In this document: positions 55,314 to 62,913 of the stretch, piece by piece | How positions within the stretch are numbered: position 1 is the first letter of the stretch | Layout of the letters: every line of letters starts with the position of its first letter | From: Congregibacter litoralis KT71 | GTDB lineage: Bacteria; Pseudomonadota; Gammaproteobacteria; Pseudomonadales; Halieaceae | DNA length: 64,000 bases | Direction: 5' to 3' | Assembly: GCF_000153125.2 (NCBI RefSeq) | Contig: NZ_CM002299.1 | Span: 992,809-1,056,808 of the forward strand | Notes under the pieces: generated by a model | The model's input: only the letters and a program-made list of their open reading frames with translations | Databases searched by the model: none | What the model was told of the DNA's origin: nothing | Position numbers and translations under genes: made by a program

Positions 55314-57100
55314 GTTCCACGACGCCAGGTCAGCAGGAGATCGTCGCCAGCCTGCCCCTGCACCTCCGTCCCTTTGTCGCCGTCCAGGACCCCGATGCGC
55401 AGTACACGCCCCGGGATCATGCGGTATGGCGATTTCTTATGACGGCGCTCACTCGCGGACTCGCTCAAACGGCGCACCCCGTGTACCTCGAGGGCCTGTC
55501 GCGAACGGGTATCGCCCTGGATCACATTCCTTCTATCGATGAAATGAATGCCTGTCTTGCAAAGCTGGGTTGGCGTGCGGTGGTGGTTGATGGCTTTATC
55601 CCACCCGCGATCTTTATGGAGTTTCAGGCTCTCAAGGTGTTGGTGATCGCCCTCGACATGCGCAGCGTCGAGCATCTCCTTTACACGCCCGCTCCGGATA
55701 TTCTGCACGAATCTGCGGGGCATGCGCCTTTTCTTGTTGATGTGGATTACGCGGAGTTCCTCCAGCGCTTCGGAGAGGTTGGCATGCAGGCAATTGCCAA
55801 TGCGCACGACCATGAGCTCTACGAAGCGATTCGAGAGCTCTCTATCTTGAAAGAGAATCCCGCGACGGACCCCGACGACATCGCCAACGCTGAAGCGCGC
55901 CTTGCTGCGCTCGGGGACAGTGATGGGGAGCCTTCCGAAGCGGCCTTGCTGACGCGACTCCACTGGTGGACCGTGGAGTACGGACTTGTCGGTGAGCTCG
56001 AGGATTATCGTCTGTTTGGTGCGGGCCTCCTGTCCTCCCTGGGGGAAAGTCAGAGTTGCCTGGATGATGAGCGCGTCAAGAAGTTGCCCCTGACCGTCAA
56101 TGCCGTGGAAACACCCTACGACATTACCTCCACGCAGCCACAATTATTTGTTACTAAAAGCTGTCGCCATATGAGTCAGGTGCTGGAGGAGTTTGCCGCC
56201 ACCATGGCAGCCCGTCGCGGCGGCGCGGACTCTCTTCGTAAAGCCATCGACGCAAAAGTTGTTTGCACCGCGGAGTACGATTCCGGTGTGCAGGTCAGCG
56301 GTGTCATCTCCGAGGTCATTTGCGATGCCGTAGGCAATGTGACGTATCTCCAGACCCGCGGCCCCACGCAATTGGCCTGCCGCGGGAAAGAGCTCTACGG
56401 CCACGGTATAGAGAGCCACAAGGAGGGCTTCGGATCCCCCGTAGGTTTGTTGAAGGAATTCAGTCGCTGCCTGTCGGATTACACCGTCGATGAGTTAAAG
56501 GCTCACCGTATTGCTGTGGGTGAGGCGGTGGAGCTTGAGTTCCTCTGTGGGATCACCGTGCGGGGTCGCCTGGAGGACGTACTGCGTCAGGAGCATCGCA
56601 ATCTTCTCCTGAGCTTCAGTGATTGCAGCGTGACGGCGCTGGATGGACGCGTGCTTTTTGATCCCACCTGGGGACGCTACGACATGGCGGTGGGGGCTCG
56701 GATCACCAGCGTCTTTGGTGGTGTTGCCGATCGTGAAAACTATCAGCTGTACAAGCCCCTGCCTCGCACCACGACCCCCGGCTCGAAGCCCGATCCCCGT
56801 CTTATGGCTGCCTATGCACTGCTTGGTAGGCGCCCCTCAGGCAGCGCGCCGAACTCCGAGGTGAACCGAGAGAGTGAAGAGGTAAGCGCCTTCGCAGCCA
56901 GCGAGGTGCAGTCATTGCGCGCCTGCCTGGACGATTACGCCACGGAGTGGCTGCTGCGCGCCGAGATACTGCGTGTCGGTGATGTCGGGCTGCCCGAAGA
57001 TCTGCTTAGCCGTGCCCGGGAAGAACTCGATGCCTTGGTGGTGGAGGCGCAGCATCGCCGGGCCCTGGCGCTGGTGTTTCCTGAGAGCATCACGGCCTGA
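55310..57100 (+). CDS. Long aromatic amino acid hydroxylase (phenylalanine 4-monooxygenase type)
   Basis: This is a 596-residue pterin-dependent hydroxylase, likely converting phenylalanine to tyrosine. Iron ligands are H133 and H138 (ILHESAGHAPF) and E223 (WWTVEYGL). In the short enzyme of Chromobacterium the last two are about 41 residues apart, while here they are 85 apart, so about 44 residues are inserted near 165-210. After about residue 290 comes a 300-residue C-terminal part I cannot assign. It has no N-terminal ACT domain. The start is GTG 55310, overlapping the marR stop. The context is homogentisate degradation, so it feeds that pathway. Confidence 0.82.
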   Translation: MSSTTPGQQEIVASLPLHLRPFVAVQDPDAQYTPRDHAVWRFLMTALTRGLAQTAHPVYLEGLSRTGIALDHIPSIDEMNACLAKLGWRAVVVDGFIPPAIFMEFQALKVLVIALDMRSVEHLLYTPAPDILHESAGHAPFLVDVDYAEFLQRFGEVGMQAIANAHDHELYEAIRELSILKENPATDPDDIANAEARLAALGDSDGEPSEAALLTRLHWWTVEYGLVGELEDYRLFGAGLLSSLGESQSCLDDERVKKLPLTVNAVETPYDITSTQPQLFVTKSCRHMSQVLEEFAATMAARRGGADSLRKAIDAKVVCTAEYDSGVQVSGVISEVICDAVGNVTYLQTRGPTQLACRGKELYGHGIESHKEGFGSPVGLLKEFSRCLSDYTVDELKAHRIAVGEAVELEFLCGITVRGRLEDVLRQEHRNLLLSFSDCSVTALDGRVLFDPTWGRYDMAVGARITSVFGGVADRENYQLYKPLPRTTTPGSKPDPRLMAAYALLGRRPSGSAPNSEVNRESEEVSAFAASEVQSLRACLDDYATEWLLRAEILRVGDVGLPEDLLSRAREELDALVVEAQHRRALALVFPESITA

Positions 57101-57224
57101 GACCATTGCTCTCACCCCTCTCTTTGTGCCTCAGGCTTTTCCAGGGCCACAAACTCACCCCCTCAACGGCACCGCGGCGCAGTTACGCCGGTGATTCCTG
57201 TCATGAGGGGCGCAGTGCTTGTTG

Positions 57225-57263
57225 AATTGAGTGTCACTCAGTATTATTAAGCGACACTCAATT
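57225..57263. promoter_or_regulatory. Inverted-repeat operator before the acyl-CoA dehydrogenase operon
   Basis: AATTGAGTGTC (57225-57235), 17 nt and GACACTCAATT (57253-57263) form a perfect 11-bp inverted repeat. A 13-bp palindrome, TGAGTGTCACTCA (57228-57240), overlaps the left arm. The spacer contains TATTAT, a possible -10. It ends 23 bp before the first gene and is a good binding site for a dimeric TetR-type regulator, none of which is in the window. Confidence 0.65.
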
Positions 57264-57286
57264 TTCTCAGGATTCAGGAATTCTCC

Positions 57287-58459
57287 ATGTCCCTCGACTT
57301 TGACAGCGCGCGCCTGCCCAATCCTCATATTCGGCCTGAACACGAGGAATGGCGCTCGCAGCTGCGGCGCTTTGTCGACACGGAAATCGCGCCGTTTGCC
57401 GAAGACTGGGACGAGGCGGGCGAAATTCCCATGGATCTCTGGCCAAAGGCAGCAGCCGTGGGTCTTTTAGGCATGGGCTACCCCGAAGCCTACGGTGGCA
57501 CCCTCGAGGGTATCGATTCCTGGCACAGTTGGATCTCCGGCGAGGAGATGAACCGCTTTGGTGTCGGCGGCGTGCCCGCGTCCCTGCTGGTTCACGGCAT
57601 TGGTCTGCCGCCGGTGATCAATTGGGGATCCGAGGCCATGAAGGAGGCCATTGCACCACCGGTCCTCGCGGGAGAAAAACACATCTCCCTGGGTATCACG
57701 GAGCCGGGGGGAGGCTCTGATGTGGCCCGTCTGCGCACGACGGCTGTTCGCGATGGCGATCACTACATCGTCAACGGATCAAAAACCTATATCACAGGAG
57801 GTATGCGCGCCAACTGGGTGTCCACGGCGGTGCGCACCGGCGGCGAGGGAGCGGGCGGTGTTTCCATGCTGCTGATTCCCACGGATGCCCCGGGTTTCTC
57901 CCGCACGGCGCTGGACCGCAAGCAGGGCTGGTGGGCATCAGATACCGCAACGCTATACTTTGATAACGTGCGGGTGCCTGTGGAGAATCTCATTGGTGAA
58001 GAGAATCGTGGCTTTATTGTGATCATGACCAACTTCAACAGCGAGCGCATGGCCATGGCGGTGTCCATGGAAGCGCAAGGCCGGGTGTGTCTCGAAGAGG
58101 CGGCTACCTGGGCGCGAGAGCGCAACACCTTTGGAAAGCGTCTCGCGGATCATCAGGTCATCCGGCACAAGTTTGCCCAGATGAAACAAAAACTCAACGC
58201 CACCCAGGCCTACATCCGCAGCTGTTACGAAAGTATTGAGAATGGCAACCCGAACCCCGGCGACATTGCCCTGCTGAAGGTGCAGGCCAGCGAAACCCTG
58301 GAATTCTGTGCGCGGGAAGCAATGCAGATTCTCGGGGGCACGGGGTATATGCGGGGTAATCGTGTGGAACGGATTTATCGGGAAGTGAGGGTGAATGCCA
58401 TTGGCGGCGGCTCCGAGGAAATCATGCGCGATCTGGCGGCAAGGCAGTACGGACTATGA
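57287..58459 (+). CDS. Acyl-CoA dehydrogenase (first of three)
   Basis: This is a 390-residue flavoprotein that introduces a double bond in an acyl-CoA and passes electrons to ETF. Typical blocks are GITEPGGGSDVARLRTTAVR (about residues 138-157, FAD and substrate binding), TFGKRLADHQVIRHKFAQM, LGGTGYMRGNRVERIYREVR and the C-terminal GGGSEEIMRDL. Substrate chain length cannot be told. It overlaps the next gene by 4 bp (ATGA). Confidence 0.88.
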   Translation: MSLDFDSARLPNPHIRPEHEEWRSQLRRFVDTEIAPFAEDWDEAGEIPMDLWPKAAAVGLLGMGYPEAYGGTLEGIDSWHSWISGEEMNRFGVGGVPASLLVHGIGLPPVINWGSEAMKEAIAPPVLAGEKHISLGITEPGGGSDVARLRTTAVRDGDHYIVNGSKTYITGGMRANWVSTAVRTGGEGAGGVSMLLIPTDAPGFSRTALDRKQGWWASDTATLYFDNVRVPVENLIGEENRGFIVIMTNFNSERMAMAVSMEAQGRVCLEEAATWARERNTFGKRLADHQVIRHKFAQMKQKLNATQAYIRSCYESIENGNPNPGDIALLKVQASETLEFCAREAMQILGGTGYMRGNRVERIYREVRVNAIGGGSEEIMRDLAARQYGL

Positions 58460-59097
58460 CAATGAAACTATGGCATTGCGAAGGTGCGCGCTCTCTGCGT
58501 GCCGTGTGGGCGCTGGAGGAGCTGGGGCTGGATTACGAGCTTGTGATGCTGCCCTTTCCTCCCCGGATTTTTCAGCGGGACTATCTTGAGATAAATCCCC
58601 TGGGGACTATTCCTTTCTTTGTGGACGGCGATGTGGAGATGACGGAATCCTGCGCCATTCCCCACTATCTTGCGACCCGGCCCGGTAACGAACACCTCGC
58701 GGTGCCCCCCGAACATCCGGCCTATGGCGATATGCTGAACTGGACCTACCACGCGGATGCGACCCTGACCTTTCCCCAGACCATCGTGTTGCGCTACACG
58801 GTGCTGGAGCCGACGCCTGAGAAGAAACCCGTTGCAGATGATTATGCCAAGTGGTTTATCGCTCGCCTGCGACGCCTGGACGCCCATCTTGAGAACAACG
58901 ATTACCTCGTGGATGGACGTTTTACCATCGCCGACATTTGCGTTGGCTATGCACTGTATTTCGGTAAAACTTTGCAGCTGAACGAGCGCTACAAGCCTCA
59001 GACTGCCGCTTATCTTGAACGCCTCACGAGCCGGGAGGCCTTCATCCGGGCGGCCGCTGCCGGGGTGGCACAGGAAGCAGTCCCGGACGCACACTGA
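58456..59097 (+). CDS. Glutathione S-transferase family protein
   Basis: This is a 213-residue protein with an N-terminal thioredoxin fold (HCEGARSLRAVWALEELGL, NPLGTIPFFVDGDVEMTES, residues 7-70) and an all-helical C-terminal domain with the FTIADICVGYAL N-capping motif. The substrate is unknown. It overlaps the preceding acyl-CoA dehydrogenase gene by 4 bp, so it acts in the same pathway or protects it. Confidence 0.85.
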   Translation: MTMKLWHCEGARSLRAVWALEELGLDYELVMLPFPPRIFQRDYLEINPLGTIPFFVDGDVEMTESCAIPHYLATRPGNEHLAVPPEHPAYGDMLNWTYHADATLTFPQTIVLRYTVLEPTPEKKPVADDYAKWFIARLRRLDAHLENNDYLVDGRFTIADICVGYALYFGKTLQLNERYKPQTAAYLERLTSREAFIRAAAAGVAQEAVPDAH

Positions 59098-59152
59098 TCT
59101 ACCCCTGAGCTTTGTTTCAACACGATGTCCCCAACACCATGGAAGAATTGCT

Positions 59153-60355
59153 ATGAACGCTGCCGTTAAGGAACTTGAAGATTTTCGTCGCGAGGTGGCC
59201 AGTTGGCTGAAAGCGAATAAACCGGCGGATCCCGGCTTTCTCCTGCCCCAGACATTTATGGAGGTGGGCTCCGAGGAGCAACTGGAGTTTCTCCGCGAGT
59301 GGCAGCATAAGGTCTGGTCCGCCGGTTATCTAGGCATGGCGTGGGCTAAAGAGCATGGCGGCCAGGGCGTCGATGCGATTTATCAATCGGTCGTTGATCA
59401 GGAAATGCGCCGTCAGGCCGTGCCCATTTGCTTTAATGTTATCGGACTGGGGTGGGCCGGCCCCCTCATCAATGATATTGGCACCGAAGAAGAGAAACAG
59501 CGTTACCTCAAGGGCATCCTGAGCGCTGAGGACATCTGGTGTCAGGGTTTTTCGGAACCTGATCATGGCTCGGATCTTGGCAATGCGCGCACCCGTGCGG
59601 AGCGCGATGGCGATGATTATGTCATCAACGGCAGCAAGATCTGGACGACCATGGGCAATTACGCCAAGTACATGATTCTCCTTGCGCGCACCAATCCCGA
59701 GGCCGAGCGTAAATACGACGGCTTATCCTTCTTTCTCGCGCCCATGACCGTTGATGGCGTTTCTACCCGACCCATTCGCAAGCTCACGGGCGAATACGGA
59801 TTTACCGAGACCTTCTTTGACAACGCGCGGATTCCTGCGGACTGCCTGATGGGCGGTGAAGGTGCCGGCTGGAAGATCGCAATGAAGACGCTGCAATATG
59901 AGCGTGGTGCCGAGGCGGGAGCAGCCGGCGGCCTGGCCTTCGTCCGCATTGTGATCGATGACCTCATACAGCAGCTGCGCGACGTGACGCGTGACGGAAA
60001 GCCGGTGCTGGAAGATCCCCTCATCCGTGACCAGCTTGTGAGCCTGATTATGGAGGAGAAGGCCATCAGTCTCGGTGACCGCCGTTCGGGTATCCCCGCA
60101 CTCACCAGCGACTACCCCATGTCCCTGCCTTTATCGAACAAATTGCGTTGGACCGAGTATGCGCGTCGCATGCGTCAGTTCGCGATCAATGCCCAGGGCG
60201 CTGATGGTGCCCTGTTTGTTGGCGATGACCGTGCCCGGGAAGGGGGGTTCTGGCAGCGGGCCTATCTCAACAGCTTTTCCGCGACCATCGGTGGGGGCAC
60301 CAGTCAGGTACAAGCAAACATTGTCGCCGAGCACGTGCTCGGTCTGCCAAAGTAG
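59153..60355 (+). CDS. Acyl-CoA dehydrogenase (second, larger subunit type)
   Basis: This is a 400-residue acyl-CoA dehydrogenase. ATG 59153 (MNAAVKELEDFRREVASWLK) follows GGAAGA; a 46-residue longer frame overlaps the GST gene and is rejected. Blocks include GFSEPDHGSDLGNARTRAERDGDDYVINGSKIWTT-like segments (about residues 130-165) and C-terminal IGGGTSQVQANIVAEHVLGLPK. It lies 9 bp before a divergent partner, like the paired FadE genes of actinobacterial sterol pathways. Confidence 0.88.
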   Translation: MNAAVKELEDFRREVASWLKANKPADPGFLLPQTFMEVGSEEQLEFLREWQHKVWSAGYLGMAWAKEHGGQGVDAIYQSVVDQEMRRQAVPICFNVIGLGWAGPLINDIGTEEEKQRYLKGILSAEDIWCQGFSEPDHGSDLGNARTRAERDGDDYVINGSKIWTTMGNYAKYMILLARTNPEAERKYDGLSFFLAPMTVDGVSTRPIRKLTGEYGFTETFFDNARIPADCLMGGEGAGWKIAMKTLQYERGAEAGAAGGLAFVRIVIDDLIQQLRDVTRDGKPVLEDPLIRDQLVSLIMEEKAISLGDRRSGIPALTSDYPMSLPLSNKLRWTEYARRMRQFAINAQGADGALFVGDDRAREGGFWQRAYLNSFSATIGGGTSQVQANIVAEHVLGLPK

Positions 60356-60364
60356 GGGCTGAAT

Positions 60365-61486
60365 ATGTCGGTAATAGGAAGTACGGCAATGCGTTTTGAC
60401 GAGGAGCAGAGCATGCTCCTGGACTATGCGCGCAGTTTTTGTGCCGACCGCGGCGGCTTGAACGCTGCGAGAGAGCATCTGGAAACACCCCTGGAATACA
60501 GTCCTGGGGTCTGGGATGAGATGGTGGCCATGGGATGGACCGGCATTGGCTTGCCCGAGGAGCTCGGCGGTTCCGGACTGAGTATTGGTGCAGCGGTGCC
60601 CGTGGCGGAAAGCCTGGGTAAAGCCCTGATGGGCACGCCGCTGTTGTCCACGCTACTCGCCGCTCAGCTGCTGCTTCGCGCCGATAGCAAAGCGGCAGCG
60701 GAGGTGCTCGAGGGTATTGCAGGCGGGGACGCGGCCTGCGTTGCGGAGTTGGAGTCCGAAGACTGGAGCGCTCTGCCACGGACTACCGTGATTGATGACG
60801 CGGGCATGCTCCAGGGGCAGAAGCGACTAGTGATGGATGCGACCAGCGCGCGCTGGATCGTGGTCACTGCGGTAGCGGGCGCCGACACCGCTTTGGCAGT
60901 CCTCGACGCAACAACCCTCGATGACGATGCCATCAATCCTCGGGTGCTCATCGACAACACCCATCGCGCCGCCGACATCACCTTTAACGGAGTCACACCC
61001 CTTGCGGTGATTTCAGGGGCCAGCGTCCTTGCGGCCCTTCGGGATTACCGTCTTCTGGGTGCGCTGCTTGTGGCTGCCGAGAGCACCGGTGCCGCGGCCG
61101 CCTGCCTGGATGTCACCGTGGACTATCTCAAAACCCGCAAGCAGTTTGGCAAGCTCATTGGCTCCTACCAGGCGCTCAAACATCCCAGCGTCGACATGCT
61201 GACCATGATGGATTCCGCGCGCTCCTTTGTGTACCACGCCAGTTCCCTGCTTGGCAGCGAGCCCCTGGACAAGGATCAGGAAGTGGCCTGTCGCATGGCG
61301 AAGGCCCAGGCCACGGACGCCCTGAAATTCGCCGGCGATCGCGCCGTGCAGTTTCACGGCGGCATGGGCTTTACCTGGGATTGCGATGCCCAACTCTTCA
61401 TTCGTCGCGCCCAGGGTGCCCAGCAGCAGTTCGGCGATGCCCAGCACCATCGCCAGCGTCTCGCTGCACTGCTATTGGACGATTAG
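60365..61486 (+). CDS. Acyl-CoA dehydrogenase (third, divergent small type)
   Basis: This is a 373-residue acyl-CoA dehydrogenase family protein with a weaker central region (few of the usual GxxGSD residues) but a clear C-terminal flavin domain (TRKQFGKLIGSYQALKHPSVD, VQFHGGMGFTWDCDAQLFIRR). It is directly downstream of the larger paralogue, which suggests an alpha2beta2 heteromer in which one partner has a degenerate active site. That is inference from family precedent. Confidence 0.82.
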   Translation: MSVIGSTAMRFDEEQSMLLDYARSFCADRGGLNAAREHLETPLEYSPGVWDEMVAMGWTGIGLPEELGGSGLSIGAAVPVAESLGKALMGTPLLSTLLAAQLLLRADSKAAAEVLEGIAGGDAACVAELESEDWSALPRTTVIDDAGMLQGQKRLVMDATSARWIVVTAVAGADTALAVLDATTLDDDAINPRVLIDNTHRAADITFNGVTPLAVISGASVLAALRDYRLLGALLVAAESTGAAAACLDVTVDYLKTRKQFGKLIGSYQALKHPSVDMLTMMDSARSFVYHASSLLGSEPLDKDQEVACRMAKAQATDALKFAGDRAVQFHGGMGFTWDCDAQLFIRRAQGAQQQFGDAQHHRQRLAALLLDD

Positions 61487-61549
61487 TTCAGATTCTGGAC
61501 AGCAGCGCCCCCACGTCATCCTCCGCGGGGGATGCTACGTAAGGATCCT

Positions 61550-62911
61550 ATGACTAAACGTTCTTCCATCCGCCGCGGCAGTTTTGGCCGCGGTCTCGCC
61601 GTGTCCCTCGCGGGTATCCGCGCGGGCGGCGCCTTTGCCCTCGGCTCCGCCATGGGCAAGATTCGTGGGGACGAGGCCGGCAACAGCGAGCTCATGCGCC
61701 GTGAAGCCAGGCGCTTCACCGCTGAACTGGGCAGGCTCAAAGGCACCTACGTCAAAATCGGGCAGATGATGGCGCTGCTCGGAGAGCACTTTCTGCCGGC
61801 TCCGCTTACGGAAGCTCTCCATGATCTCGATTCCCAGACGCATCCCTTGCCCTGGCAGGAGTTGGAGGAAGGTGTGCGCGAGAGTCTGGGCGACCGCTAC
61901 GGGGAGCTCAGGATCGCTAAACAACCGCTGGCCGCCGCGTCCCTCGCCCAGGTGCACCGCGCCACCCGGCAGGGGGATAGCTATGAGCTGGTGCTCAAGG
62001 TGCAGTATCCCGGACTCGCAGCGGTTATCGACGATGATTTTGATGCCGTTGTACGAATGCTGTTGTTGACGCGGTGGATTAAAGCCGGGCGTGAGATCGA
62101 TGCCTGGCTTGCCGATATGCGTGAACAGCTTCATCACGAAATCGATTACCAGCGGGAAGCGCAAATGACCCGGGACGCCGGTCGCCGTTTTGCCGGCGAT
62201 ACCCGTTTTCACGTGCCGGCAGTTATTGACGACTACTCCGGCGACACGATGCTGGCATTGGAGTACGTCGACGGCTATCGCGTCACGGATTCCGCGGTAT
62301 CGGCCCTCTCCCAATCCCGTCGCAACGCCCTCGGTGAGGCGATGCTGGAGCTGTTTTTTATCGAGCTCTACGACTGGGGCGTGCTCCAGACCGATCCCAA
62401 TTTTGGCAACTACCTCATCCGCAGCGACGATTCTGCAGACAGTCTTGTTCTTCTGGACTTCGGCTCTACCCTCGCCTGCGACGACGACTTCCGGCGGCAC
62501 TTCGGGGACGCGATTGCCGCGGGTCAGACCGGTGATCGTGAGCTTCTTGCCGAGAGTCTTGTGGGTCTTGGTTGCCTCCGGGAGGATGCGACGGAATTTG
62601 CCCGGAAGAGCTTTTGCGAATTTTGTGAGATGCTCCTTGAGCCTCTGGCTCACCCCGAGAACCTGCCACAGGAGTACCTCAACAAGGACGGAGAGTATTG
62701 CTGGGGACGATCACGTTTGATGCAGCGGGTCGGCAAGCACGCGGCAAACTCGGCGGCGACCCGGCATTTTGCGACACCCTCCCGTGACTTCGCCCTCATT
62801 GTGCGCAAGCTGACAGGGGTGTTCACCTTCATTACCGTCCTCAATGCAGAGTTTAATGGTCACGAGATTGCACATCGCTACATCGATGACTGGATCACGG
62901 AGGGCGCGTAA
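61550..62911 (+). CDS. ABC1/UbiB-family atypical kinase (first of two)
   Basis: This is a 453-residue member of the ABC1/ADCK/UbiB family. Motifs are KIGQ (residues 69-72), the alanine-rich loop AAAS (128-131), the presumed ATP lysine in LKVQYPG (K150), and TDPNFGNYL and LLDFGST. ATG 61550 with AAGGAT 5 nt upstream is chosen over ATG 61532. No C-terminal membrane helices like those of UbiB are obvious. Family members support ubiquinone or lipid metabolism. Here the link to acyl-CoA dehydrogenases suggests lipid metabolism. Confidence 0.82.
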   Translation: MTKRSSIRRGSFGRGLAVSLAGIRAGGAFALGSAMGKIRGDEAGNSELMRREARRFTAELGRLKGTYVKIGQMMALLGEHFLPAPLTEALHDLDSQTHPLPWQELEEGVRESLGDRYGELRIAKQPLAAASLAQVHRATRQGDSYELVLKVQYPGLAAVIDDDFDAVVRMLLLTRWIKAGREIDAWLADMREQLHHEIDYQREAQMTRDAGRRFAGDTRFHVPAVIDDYSGDTMLALEYVDGYRVTDSAVSALSQSRRNALGEAMLELFFIELYDWGVLQTDPNFGNYLIRSDDSADSLVLLDFGSTLACDDDFRRHFGDAIAAGQTGDRELLAESLVGLGCLREDATEFARKSFCEFCEMLLEPLAHPENLPQEYLNKDGEYCWGRSRLMQRVGKHAANSAATRHFATPSRDFALIVRKLTGVFTFITVLNAEFNGHEIAHRYIDDWITEGA

Positions 62912-62913
62912 TC

